Under the pieces are notes generated by a model, which saw only the letters and a list, made by a program, of their open reading frames with translations, did not search any database and had not been told where the DNA came from. Positions 23,884 to 31,696 of a DNA stretch of 41,296 bases are shown here, in pieces. The DNA is from Candidatus Aegiribacteria sp. (GTDB taxonomy: Bacteria > Fermentibacterota > Fermentibacteria > Fermentibacterales > JCC-6). The stretch covers positions 1 to 41,296 of the forward strand of contig JAUVLV010000023.1 of assembly GCA_030600545.1 (NCBI GenBank), read 5' to 3'. Position 1 is the first letter of the stretch. Every line of letters begins with the position of its first letter. The position numbers were made by a program, and so were the translations under genes.

Positions 23884-24270
23884 ATGAAGCAGCTTATAGG
23901 AGTTGGAAGACGAAAGAGTGCTACTGCAAGGTGTTATCTGAGACCCGGAAACGGTCATATTAAGATTAATCATAGGGATCCTGGGGAATATTTCTGTCAT
24001 CTCTGGCAGGAACAACATGCCTTTGAACCCCTCGAAATTGCCGGAGTCTCAAGGGACTACGATGTGATAGTAAATGTTCGCGGTGGAGGTATCTCAGGAC
24101 AGGCCGGAGCAATCAGACTCGGAATAGCGAGAGCTCTGGTCGAAGCAAACCCTGACTTCAGGCCAGCCCTGAAGGCTGAAGGTATGCTCAGGCGAGACCC
24201 GAGAATTGTTGAGAGAAAGAAGTACGGGCAGCCCAAGGCAAGAAAGAGATTCCAGTTCTCCAAGAGATAA
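23884..24270 (+). CDS. rpsI: 30S ribosomal protein S9
   Basis: 128 residues, with GVGRRKSATARCYLRPGNG at the start, GGGISGQAGAIRLGIARAL in the middle and the basic C-terminal end KARKRFQFSKR that reaches the P-site tRNA. In the usual S9 the last residues are KKYGLKKARRAPQFSKR; here YGQPKARKRFQFSKR. ATG 23884 is preceded by AAGGGTGG. Classic partner of rplM. Confidence 0.97.
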   Translation: MKQLIGVGRRKSATARCYLRPGNGHIKINHRDPGEYFCHLWQEQHAFEPLEIAGVSRDYDVIVNVRGGGISGQAGAIRLGIARALVEANPDFRPALKAEGMLRRDPRIVERKKYGQPKARKRFQFSKR

Positions 24271-24365
24271 AATAACGGTAATTTGCGCGGATCTTGAATC
24301 ATGAAGATTGAATTCACGCAGATTTCTTATGAGATAACACACGGTCGGTGGTGATAACCCCGGTG

Positions 24366-24383
24366 TCTTCATCAGAATGAAGA
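24366..24383 (+). promoter_or_regulatory. Hairpin in the rpsB leader
   Basis: In the 158-base gap between rpsI and rpsB, TCTTCAT (24366-24372) pairs perfectly with ATGAAGA (24377-24383) around the tetraloop CAGA. A second, imperfect stem ACACGG/CCGGTGT lies just before it, and a self-complementary CCGGCCGG near 24397 precedes the RBS. The layout fits an S2-binding autoregulatory leader, but no consensus was matched. Confidence 0.35.
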
Positions 24384-24428
24384 TTGGTTCGATCAAGCCG
24401 GCCGGAGGATAACCGAAAGGAAAATACA

Positions 24429-25508
24429 ATGGAAATACCTTCCATGAAGGAAATGCTCGAGGCTGGAATACATTTCGGCCACCAGAAAAGTCGATGGAAC
24501 CCAAAGATGAAGAATTACATCTTCATGGCTCGTAACGGTATACATATCATCGACCTTAAAAAATCACGGGCACTCCTTGAAGATGCCGCAAATCTGGTTT
24601 CAAAAACCGTAGCTTCAGGCAAATGCATTCTGTTCGTAGCCACAAAAAAGCAGGGCAGAGAATGCCTTAAGGAACATGCCTTAAGATGTGGACAGTACTA
24701 CGTTACCGAGCGCTGGATGGGCGGAATGCTTACGAATTTTGGAACTATATCAAAGGGTATCCAGACATTGAACGAGCTTGAGAAAGCGGAGGAAGAGGGT
24801 TACCCGGCCAGCCTTACGAAGAAAGAGATTCTCAGAAAAAAGAGGCAGAGAGAAAAGCTCGAAAAGGATCTTACGGGTATAAGAAACATGAAAAAACTCC
24901 CTGGAGTTGTAGTTGTAGTTGATATCAAGAAAGAACAGATCGCAGTCAGGGAAGCAAGAAAGCTCAATATACCCTGCATAGGTATTGTTGACACGAACTG
25001 CGACCCTACGGAAGTCGATTATCCAATTCCCGGCAACGATGATGCTATAAAATCAATATCGATGATAGTGGGAACGCTGGCCGATTACGCTCTTCTGGCT
25101 GCTGAAGGTACCAGTTCGGATGAGTCCGATGCCGCTGCTATAGCAGAGATATCCAAAGAGACAATCGAAGAAGTCAGCGAGAAGGTTGCTGCGGAAGAAG
25201 ATGATAAAAAGAAGCCGGAAACCGTGAAATCCGCAAGGAAAAAGACTACCAGTAAAGCGTCTGAGAAGACTGGCGCAAAGGAATCTGATAAAGATGCAGC
25301 CAAAGTAAAGACCAAGAAAAAACCAGCTTCAAAGAAGTCCGAAAAAAAGACTGCTGCGAAAACAACTAAAAAAACTGCAGAAAAGAAAGCTCCTAAAAAG
25401 AAAACAACCAAAACAATCAAAGACGTAAAGACCGCTGAAAATACCACTTCGGATGATCCTGCTGAGAACGTGAGTACTTCCGAAGAGGGAAAGGAATCAG
25501 GTAAATAA
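24429..25508 (+). CDS. rpsB: 30S ribosomal protein S2 with long charged C-terminal tail
   Basis: ATG 24429 gives 359 residues. The core is standard: SMKEMLEAGIHFGHQKSRWN, RWMGGMLTNF, and PCIGIVDTNCDPTEVDYPIP, ending about residue 227. The following 132 residues are low complexity: first acidic, then Lys/Thr/Ala-rich repeats such as KKTAAKTTKKTAEKKAPKKK, like a histone H1 tail, then acidic again. Typical S2 is 230-260 residues, so the tail is exceptional. An upstream in-frame start (24384) would add a non-conserved leader. AAAGGA lies 10 bases before ATG. The stop shares a base with the tsf ATG. Confidence 0.96.
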   Translation: MEIPSMKEMLEAGIHFGHQKSRWNPKMKNYIFMARNGIHIIDLKKSRALLEDAANLVSKTVASGKCILFVATKKQGRECLKEHALRCGQYYVTERWMGGMLTNFGTISKGIQTLNELEKAEEEGYPASLTKKEILRKKRQREKLEKDLTGIRNMKKLPGVVVVVDIKKEQIAVREARKLNIPCIGIVDTNCDPTEVDYPIPGNDDAIKSISMIVGTLADYALLAAEGTSSDESDAAAIAEISKETIEEVSEKVAAEEDDKKKPETVKSARKKTTSKASEKTGAKESDKDAAKVKTKKKPASKKSEKKTAAKTTKKTAEKKAPKKKTTKTIKDVKTAENTTSDDPAENVSTSEEGKESGK

Positions 25509-26104
25509 TGGGTGTTAATCTTGGTGATCTCAAGCAGCTCAGAAAGGCAACCGGAGCGGGTATGCTGGACTGCAAGAATGCACTTGATGAGAGTGATGGC
25601 AATATGCAGAAGGCTATCACAATTCTCCGGGAGAAGGGTATAAAAGTAGCATCCAAAAAAGCGTCAAGAGACGCGGATGAAGGTCTTATAGTATCCTATA
25701 TTCATCCCCCGGGAAAACTTGGGGTTATGGTTGAGATCAACTGCGAAACGGATTTTGTCGCAATGACAGAGGATTTCAAGAAATTCGCAAAACAAATAGC
25801 GATGCATATTGCCGCTTACCCTCCCGTTGTTGTATCGCGGGAGGAGCTTTCGGAAGAAGCCATAGAAGCTGAGAAGAAAGTACTCCTCGCACAGCTGGAA
25901 GACTCTGGAAAGCCGCCTGAGATTATTGAGAAAATAATAGATGGCCGGATGGAGAAATTTTATCTGGAAACGTGTCTGCTCGACCAGGAATGGTCTGATG
26001 ATCCTGAAGTGGGAACGGTGAAGAACGCGCTTACAGACCTGATTGGAAAGCTTCGGGAAAACATTGTGATTAAAAGATTCGCAAGGTTTTCAATAGGTAA
26101 CTGA
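25508..26104 (+). CDS. tsf: Elongation factor Ts, short form
   Basis: EF-Ts exchanges GDP on EF-Tu. 198 residues, like the short Thermus form rather than the 283-residue E. coli form. It has the UBA-like N-terminus LKQLRKATGAGMLDCKNAL, VEINCETDFVA of the core, and the C-terminal IVIKRFARFSIG. TAATG overlap with rpsB and TGATG overlap with pyrH mean tightly coupled translation. EF-Ts copies of this size work as dimers in Thermus. Confidence 0.97.
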   Translation: MGVNLGDLKQLRKATGAGMLDCKNALDESDGNMQKAITILREKGIKVASKKASRDADEGLIVSYIHPPGKLGVMVEINCETDFVAMTEDFKKFAKQIAMHIAAYPPVVVSREELSEEAIEAEKKVLLAQLEDSGKPPEIIEKIIDGRMEKFYLETCLLDQEWSDDPEVGTVKNALTDLIGKLRENIVIKRFARFSIGN

Positions 26105-26835
26105 TGAAAGAGGATGACCCGGCGGTCAGCGAGCGGATACTTCTCAAACTCAGTGGAGAGATACTTGCAGGCGGAGCCGGTCACGGAATAGATCAGGAAA
26201 TCACAGGGAAAATTGCCAGAGCCATTCTTGATCTCGCAGATGCAGGCTGCAGTGTAGGTGTTGTCACGGGTGGAGGCAACTTCATTCGTGGAAGAGATCT
26301 TCGATCAACTGACCGTATCACCGGCGATCAGATGGGAATGCTGGCGACACTTATAAACGGTCTGGCATTAAGAGACGCGTTAAGGAAGCATGGAGGCAAA
26401 GCCACCGTGCTTTCCTCTATACCCGTTGAAGGGATTTTCGAGACGTTCACACCGGAGAAAGCCGAAGAATACCTTAATCGCGGATACGTAGTCATATATT
26501 CGGGCGGTACTGGTAACCCATGTCTCACCACTGATACCGCCGCAGCACTGAGAGCTGTTCAGACAGGATGCTCAAGGCTGCTCAAGGGTACGAAAGTAGA
26601 TGGAGTGTACGATTCCGATCCAGCACAAAACCCTGACGCAAAACGATTTGATAAACTGTCATACGAAGATGTACTCAGACTTGATCTGAAGGTGATGGAT
26701 GCCGCGGCAATTGCCATTTGCAGGGATGCCGGACTTCCTGTTAGTGTTTTTGATATATGGAATCCGGAGAATATAATCAGGATATTCAAAGAACCGTCAA
26801 CAGGAAGCCTGATAGGAGGAATAAGCAATGATTGA
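26104..26835 (+). CDS. pyrH: Uridylate kinase
   Basis: Phosphorylates UMP to UDP; hexameric amino acid kinase fold. 243 residues with LLKLSGEILAGG, GVVTGGGNFIRGRDL, DQMGMLATLINGLALRDAL and the nucleotide region GTKVDGVYDSDPAQNPDAK. It ends FKEPSTGSLIGG, usual for the family. Located in the conserved tsf-pyrH-frr order; it overlaps frr by 8 bases. Confidence 0.97.
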   Translation: MKEDDPAVSERILLKLSGEILAGGAGHGIDQEITGKIARAILDLADAGCSVGVVTGGGNFIRGRDLRSTDRITGDQMGMLATLINGLALRDALRKHGGKATVLSSIPVEGIFETFTPEKAEEYLNRGYVVIYSGGTGNPCLTTDTAAALRAVQTGCSRLLKGTKVDGVYDSDPAQNPDAKRFDKLSYEDVLRLDLKVMDAAAIAICRDAGLPVSVFDIWNPENIIRIFKEPSTGSLIGGISND

Positions 26836-27385
26836 TCAGATTCTGAAGGATCAGAAGAGCAGAATGAAAAAGGCTGTTGAAACCACTGCAAGGGAAATGG
26901 CTGTAATAAGAACCGGAAAGGCAAGTCCTGCGCTGCTTGATAATATCCGGGTCGAATGCTGGGGAGGCCAGCATCCTATTAAACAGGTGGCCGGTATATC
27001 TGCGCCGGAACCCCGGCTGATCGTCATACAGCCGTTTGATCCATCAACGTCGGATGCTATCGTTCGGGCTATCCAGAAATCGGATCTGGGACTTATTCCT
27101 TCTGCCGACGGACCCGTTATCAGGATACCTGTTCCAAAGTTATCGGACGAACGCAGAAAGGAACTCAGCCGGCACGTTAAGAAGCTTGCTGAATCAGGTA
27201 AAACCGCAGTAAGAAACATCAGAAGAAGCGGTAACGACGAACTGCATAAGGCAAGTAAAGCCAGTGATATCACTGAGGATGAAGAGTATAAAACCCTCAG
27301 TGACATCCAGAATGTCGCAGATAAGGCTATCACCGAGATCGAGAAATATCTTGAGACAAAAGAAGCTGAAATACTCGAGGTCTGA
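26828..27385 (+). CDS. frr: Ribosome recycling factor
   Basis: RRF splits post-termination ribosomes with EF-G. 185 residues, the exact usual size. VIRTGKASPALLDNIRVECW, PEPRLIVIQPFDPS, VPKLSDERRKELSRHVKKL and the final VADKAITEIEKYLETKEAEI match the family. The ATG 26828 is inside the pyrH 3' end with GGAGGAATAAGCA upstream, a good Shine-Dalgarno. Confidence 0.97.
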   Translation: MIDQILKDQKSRMKKAVETTAREMAVIRTGKASPALLDNIRVECWGGQHPIKQVAGISAPEPRLIVIQPFDPSTSDAIVRAIQKSDLGLIPSADGPVIRIPVPKLSDERRKELSRHVKKLAESGKTAVRNIRRSGNDELHKASKASDITEDEEYKTLSDIQNVADKAITEIEKYLETKEAEILEV

Positions 27386-27390
27386 CAATA

Positions 27391-28107
27391 TTGAATGCTG
27401 AAAGCCTTTTAACCCATGTGGGAATCATAATGGACGGCAATGGCCGCTGGGCAAGATCCCACAGTCTGAAAAGGATAGAAGGTCACAAAGCAGCAGAAAA
27501 ATCCATTCATGAAGCGGTTGAATTCTGTGGTGAAATGGGAGTAAAATACCTTACCCTTTACGCATTCTCCACAGAAAACTGGAAAAGACCCAGGGCAGAA
27601 GTAAGTTTTATAATGACACTTCTTAAAAGTTTCATAAAACGCAATATTGAAAGCCTTGACGGGAACAGTGTCAGAATCAGAGCGACCGGAAGGCTTGATG
27701 ATCTGCCCTCGGGACCCCTTAATGCACTGCGGAACGCGATGGAGAGAACCAGGAACAACGACGGGCTTAATCTTATCCTTGCCCTCAGCTACGGAGGCAG
27801 GGCTGAAATCACCGACGCGATGAGACAGATTGCACATGACATAGAAACGGGATTGGTAAAAGCCTCAGCAATCACTGAAGAAACTATTGCGGCTCACCTG
27901 TACCTTCCGGATGTACCCGATCCGGATATCGTTATTCGGACAAGCGGAGAGCAGAGACTGTCAAATTTTCTTCTGTGGGAATCCGCCTACTCCGAGCTGT
28001 ACTTTACCGATGTTCTCTGGCCCGATTTCAGAAAGAGACATCTTGAAGAGGCTTTCGAGGCTTACAGAACAAGACGAAGACGATTCGGCGACATAGATTC
28101 CGACTGA
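27391..28107 (+). CDS. uppS: Isoprenyl (undecaprenyl) diphosphate synthase
   Basis: Cis-prenyltransferase that builds the undecaprenyl lipid carrier for peptidoglycan and glycans. 238 residues from TTG 27391. HVGIIMDGNGRWARS holds the catalytic Asp, then YLTLYAFSTENWKRP and ALSYGGRAEI, and the C-terminal DIVIRTSGEQRLSNFLLW with the RTSGE..RLSNF pattern. A GAGG lies about 12 bases upstream. Next steps cdsA, dxr and rseP follow in the usual gene order. Confidence 0.97.
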   Translation: MNAESLLTHVGIIMDGNGRWARSHSLKRIEGHKAAEKSIHEAVEFCGEMGVKYLTLYAFSTENWKRPRAEVSFIMTLLKSFIKRNIESLDGNSVRIRATGRLDDLPSGPLNALRNAMERTRNNDGLNLILALSYGGRAEITDAMRQIAHDIETGLVKASAITEETIAAHLYLPDVPDPDIVIRTSGEQRLSNFLLWESAYSELYFTDVLWPDFRKRHLEEAFEAYRTRRRRFGDIDSD

Positions 28108-28931
28108 TGAAATCATTTCAATCCCTCGCAAGCAGAGTCGCGGTTGCAATTCCAGGTATTGGCCTTTTTGTGGTTATAGCGTTTCTTGATATCCCCTTTC
28201 TGACAGCCGCTTTTTTCTCGCTGATTGCTGCCCTCTGCGCTGCTGAAGCGATCAGTCTAATCAGACCGGGTTCCGGTCCGATTACGAAAATTGTGTACGC
28301 AGTGTTGGTTGCCGGGTCAACTGTTGCTGTCGCTCTTCTGGAACCCATCCTGTCAATTGCTCTCATTCTTGTCCCGGGAGCCGTTATATCGATTGTATGG
28401 ATATTCAGTGACGATGTTGAGCATGCACGAAGGAAAACAGCGGGAATCACAGGGATATCCGTTGTGCTGGCTCTGGGTTTTGGCCTGCTTGCAAGGCTGA
28501 GGTTGGATTTCGAATCATCATGGGTTCTTTTCATACCTCTCCTGATCTGCTGGCTGGGGGATTCACTGGCCTACTTTACAGGCACCGCTTTTGGACGGCA
28601 CAAAATGGCGCCCGCAATCAGCCCCGCTAAATCCTGGGAAGGATTTTCCGCCGGGATTGCAGGCGCAGTCGGCGGAGCTGTTCTTGCAGGCTCAGCGGGA
28701 GCCGGTTTCTCTATATTCGTAATGGTAATAACAGGTGCAGCCGGAGGCATAGCCGCAGTTGCGGGAGACCTGCTTGAATCGGCTCTGAAGAGGGATGCGG
28801 GAGTGAAGGATACTGGTTCATTCCTTAGGGGGCATGGGGGGCTTCTTGACAGGTTCGACAGTATTCTGGCTGTTGTTCCCGTTGTGTGGATTCTGCTTTA
28901 CCTGTTTTCTGATGCGGGAGTTCTGATATGA
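28107..28931 (+). CDS. cdsA: Phosphatidate cytidylyltransferase
   Basis: Makes CDP-diacylglycerol from phosphatidate and CTP. 274 residues with about seven to eight membrane helices. The C-terminal signature GDLLESALKRDAGVKD followed by GHGGLLDRFDSI is present, as is SPAKSWEGF. TGATG overlap with uppS and ATGA overlap with dxr. Its product feeds pgsA at 17725. Confidence 0.97.
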   Translation: MKSFQSLASRVAVAIPGIGLFVVIAFLDIPFLTAAFFSLIAALCAAEAISLIRPGSGPITKIVYAVLVAGSTVAVALLEPILSIALILVPGAVISIVWIFSDDVEHARRKTAGITGISVVLALGFGLLARLRLDFESSWVLFIPLLICWLGDSLAYFTGTAFGRHKMAPAISPAKSWEGFSAGIAGAVGGAVLAGSAGAGFSIFVMVITGAAGGIAAVAGDLLESALKRDAGVKDTGSFLRGHGGLLDRFDSILAVVPVVWILLYLFSDAGVLI

Positions 28932-30037
28932 TCCGAAAAGTTGCTGTTCTGGGAAGCACCGGGTCCATAGGAACCCGGGCTCTTGAAATAGTACACTCAA
29001 GGCCTGAGCTGGAATTACATTCGATACTGTGTAACAGAAATATTGATCTTCTTCTTAAACAGAAGGAACGGTACCGTCCTTCCGTAACCGCGATAGCCTC
29101 TCCCCGCGGGGAATGTCCTGAAGATGTTATAACCGGACAGGATATCCTTGAAAAAGCTATCGATGGAGCAGATATAGTTCTCAACGCTATCGTGGGAAGC
29201 GCCGGGCTGCAGGCAAGCCTTATCTGCAGAGACAGGGGTATTACACTGGCACTGGCCAACAAAGAGAGCCTAGTAATAGGTGGAGAACTGCTCAAGGATT
29301 ACATTTCCAGCGGCGGAATAATTCCCGTTGACAGTGAGCACAGTACGATATTCAGATGCATGCATCTGGAACCGCGTCCCGTGAGGGGAATTACTCTGAC
29401 TGCGAGCGGTGGGTCCGCGAGGGGTATTCCCGTTGACAGATTGCACAATGCCGGTCCCGATGAAATCCTTGATCATCCAACGTGGGATATGGGCACCAGG
29501 ATAACGGTTGATTCCGCAACCATGGTGAATAAAGCCTTCGAAGTAATCGAAGCCAGATGGCTTTTCGCCGATATACCCGTAAATGTAGTAGTGCATCCTC
29601 AGAGCATAATACATTCTTTCGTAAGACTTGAAGATGGCTGTTGGAAGGCTCTTCTTGGAAATCCGAACATGAAGATACCCATTCAGTACGCCCTGCAGTA
29701 CCCGGACCGTGAGCTTGAAGTTATATCAGATGACAAACCCATTTCATGGGGCAGCCTTGACTTCAGTGAACTTGACAGGGTAAGGTATCCTGCGTTCGAT
29801 ATAGTTATGCGGGCCGGGCTTGATGGAAAGACATGGCCTGCTGCCGCTAACGCGGCGGACGAAGTGGCTGTTGAGGCCTTCCTTGAGCGGAAGATAAGAT
29901 TTGGAGATATTGCCGCGGTTATAGAGGAAGTACTTGCCGAACATGATGCTTTTGAGATAAGTGATGTGGAAACGGTTATGGCGGCAGACAGGGAAGCGCG
30001 CCTTGAGGCGGAGAGGATTGTAAAAAGGTTATGCTGA
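28928..30037 (+). CDS. dxr: 1-deoxy-D-xylulose 5-phosphate reductoisomerase
   Basis: Second step of the MEP isoprenoid pathway; NADPH and a divalent metal are used. 369 residues. NADPH motif VLGSTGSIGTRALEIV, LANKESLVIGGELL, VDSEHSTIF with the metal ligands Asp and Glu, the flexible loop WDMGTRITVDSATMVNKAF, and PNMKIPIQYAL are recognisable. It supplies precursors for uppS next door. ATG 28928 overlaps cdsA by 4 bases and the 3' end overlaps rseP by 7. Confidence 0.97.
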   Translation: MIRKVAVLGSTGSIGTRALEIVHSRPELELHSILCNRNIDLLLKQKERYRPSVTAIASPRGECPEDVITGQDILEKAIDGADIVLNAIVGSAGLQASLICRDRGITLALANKESLVIGGELLKDYISSGGIIPVDSEHSTIFRCMHLEPRPVRGITLTASGGSARGIPVDRLHNAGPDEILDHPTWDMGTRITVDSATMVNKAFEVIEARWLFADIPVNVVVHPQSIIHSFVRLEDGCWKALLGNPNMKIPIQYALQYPDRELEVISDDKPISWGSLDFSELDRVRYPAFDIVMRAGLDGKTWPAAANAADEVAVEAFLERKIRFGDIAAVIEEVLAEHDAFEISDVETVMAADREARLEAERIVKRLC

Positions 30038-31266
30038 GTATTCTGGCAGTTGTATTCGGACTGGGTGTTATTGTGTTATTCCACGAAATGGGACATCTGC
30101 TCATGGCCAAAGCGGTCGGTCTGGATGTTCCGCGATTTTCCATAGGTTTTCCCCCCCATATTTTCAAAAGGAAATCAGGCAAAACCGAATACTGTATCGG
30201 ATTGATACCACTTGGTGGATACTGCAAAGTGAACCTTGGTACCACAGGTGAACCGGTGGAAGGGATATCGTGGTTCAGACGCGCACTTGTGGCGCTCGCC
30301 GGTCCATTTGCTAACCTTGTACTCACTGCGCTGATACTCATCACCATATTCGGCATTGTAGGCTGGGATATGGATATAGCCCCTGCGGTGGTAGGCAATC
30401 CGAACAATTCACTTGGACTGAGTGTAGGAGACAGTGTCATTTCCGTGAACGGATTCCCCGTTTCCGATTACTACGAAATGCTTGACAGAATGTATTCCGG
30501 TACCAGTGGAACAATAACGGTAGAAACAGCGACCGGAAGGCATGAAACGGAATACTCACAGCTGCTTGACAGCCTTCCTTTTCATCCCCTGATTCCCATT
30601 GTGATAGGCGAAGCCATGATAGGTTTCCCCGCGTACGAATCCGGTATAAGGGCGGGGGACAGTATAGTGGCCATCGATGATGAACCCGTACACATATGGA
30701 ATGATTATCAATCCCTTGTGACAGGTACCACAGAAGAACTTGCAATTGAATTCTACAGAGACGGCGTCAGGGACACAGCTTACGTAACTCCCGGAGTGTA
30801 CGACGGCAGGATACTGACAGGTGTCACCGTTAAGCTTCCTTCGGAAAGGATCAGGCTTCCCTTTTTCAAATCCATTACCGAGGGAGTAAGATCAGCCGGC
30901 GAGGGCACGGTCTATGTTTGTACCACATTGTTCAAACTGTTCAAAAAACCGGCTGAACTGGCCGAGAGTTCCGGTGGTCCCATTTATGTGGCCGAAACTC
31001 TGGGGCAGCAGGCCAGGTCCGGACTGCCCAGTTACCTGTATACAATAGCAAGCATATCCCTTGCGATAATGATATTCAACCTGCTTCCCATCCCTGTTCT
31101 TGATGGCGGACACGTTGTCATACTGGCCATCGAAGGAATAATGGGGAAACCCATTTCAAAGAAGACCGTTCAGGTAATACAGCAGACCGGTATGATACTG
31201 ATACTGATGATTTTTCTTCTTATCGTGTTCAAGGACATATCAAGGGTGGTAACCCGCGTTCATTAA
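30031..31266 (+). CDS. rseP: Site-2 intramembrane metalloprotease
   Basis: An M50B protease of RseP/RIP type. 411 residues: the first helix holds FHEMGHLLMA (zinc HExxH), followed by YCIGLIPLGGYCKV; two PDZ domains lie at about 115-180 (VGDSVISVNGFPVSDY) and 200-270 (AGDSIVAIDDEPV); the second catalytic motif NLLPIPVLDGGHVV is in a C-terminal helix. In E. coli it cleaves anti-sigma factor RseA; no sigma-E/rseA pair is in the window, so substrates are unknown. Last gene of the rplM-to-rseP run; the next gene is on the other strand. Confidence 0.96.
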   Translation: MLSILAVVFGLGVIVLFHEMGHLLMAKAVGLDVPRFSIGFPPHIFKRKSGKTEYCIGLIPLGGYCKVNLGTTGEPVEGISWFRRALVALAGPFANLVLTALILITIFGIVGWDMDIAPAVVGNPNNSLGLSVGDSVISVNGFPVSDYYEMLDRMYSGTSGTITVETATGRHETEYSQLLDSLPFHPLIPIVIGEAMIGFPAYESGIRAGDSIVAIDDEPVHIWNDYQSLVTGTTEELAIEFYRDGVRDTAYVTPGVYDGRILTGVTVKLPSERIRLPFFKSITEGVRSAGEGTVYVCTTLFKLFKKPAELAESSGGPIYVAETLGQQARSGLPSYLYTIASISLAIMIFNLLPIPVLDGGHVVILAIEGIMGKPISKKTVQVIQQTGMILILMIFLLIVFKDISRVVTRVH

Positions 31267-31310
31267 TGGGGCCCATTCGCGTGAAGAGATTTAAATTTAT
31301 TCTGGCTTGC

Positions 31311-31619
31311 TTACTGATATGATGAAGATGAAGGTTCCAGAATTGCGATGGTGTCTGCTATACAGTTGTAGAGGTAAGCCCATGATTCAGGATTCGATTC
31401 ACAAGACTGTATCAGAAACAGAAGTTCACTGTCTCCTGGCCTGTCAGGGCGAAGGCTGTCATCAGGCGGCAGAACCCAGTACCTGGCAAGGATTCCTGCC
31501 CATTCCTGAAGATCATGCTTGCTGTTCTCCGAAATCGCACTGTAGGAATCGGGTTCGTCACAGGATGTCAGGGAAATCAGCAGGATCATCAGCAGAATTG
31601 CGATTCTGTATATTCTCAT
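31311..31619 (-). CDS. Small lipoprotein of unknown function
   Basis: A 102-residue minus-strand protein. ATG 31619 has AGGAG exactly 5 bases upstream; an earlier in-frame start (31646) would put extra residues before the signal. The signal MRIYRIAILLMILLISL ends in lipobox LTSC with acylated C20 followed by Asp-Glu-Pro. The mature part is short, with several Trp, Ser and acidic residues (LQEWAGILARYWVLPPDDSL) and Cys pairs that could form a disulfide. In E. coli an Asp at +2 keeps lipoproteins in the inner membrane; this rule may not hold here. Lies convergent to rseP and divergent from the big barrel protein. Confidence 0.75.
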   Translation of the reverse strand: MRIYRIAILLMILLISLTSCDEPDSYSAISENSKHDLQEWAGILARYWVLPPDDSLRPDRPGDSELLFLIQSCESNPESWAYLYNCIADTIAILEPSSSSYQ

Positions 31620-31696
31620 TGATTCTCCTGTTCTATCGGGAACCATGGCAGTATAGTCGAACTAAGACTGTTTGAACAGTGTTTTCTGGAGGTTAG

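Noticed and set aside
31307-31675. Plus-strand frame of 122 codons
   Set aside because: It is opposite the small lipoprotein gene, which has a signal peptide, lipobox and ideal RBS; the plus frame has none of these.
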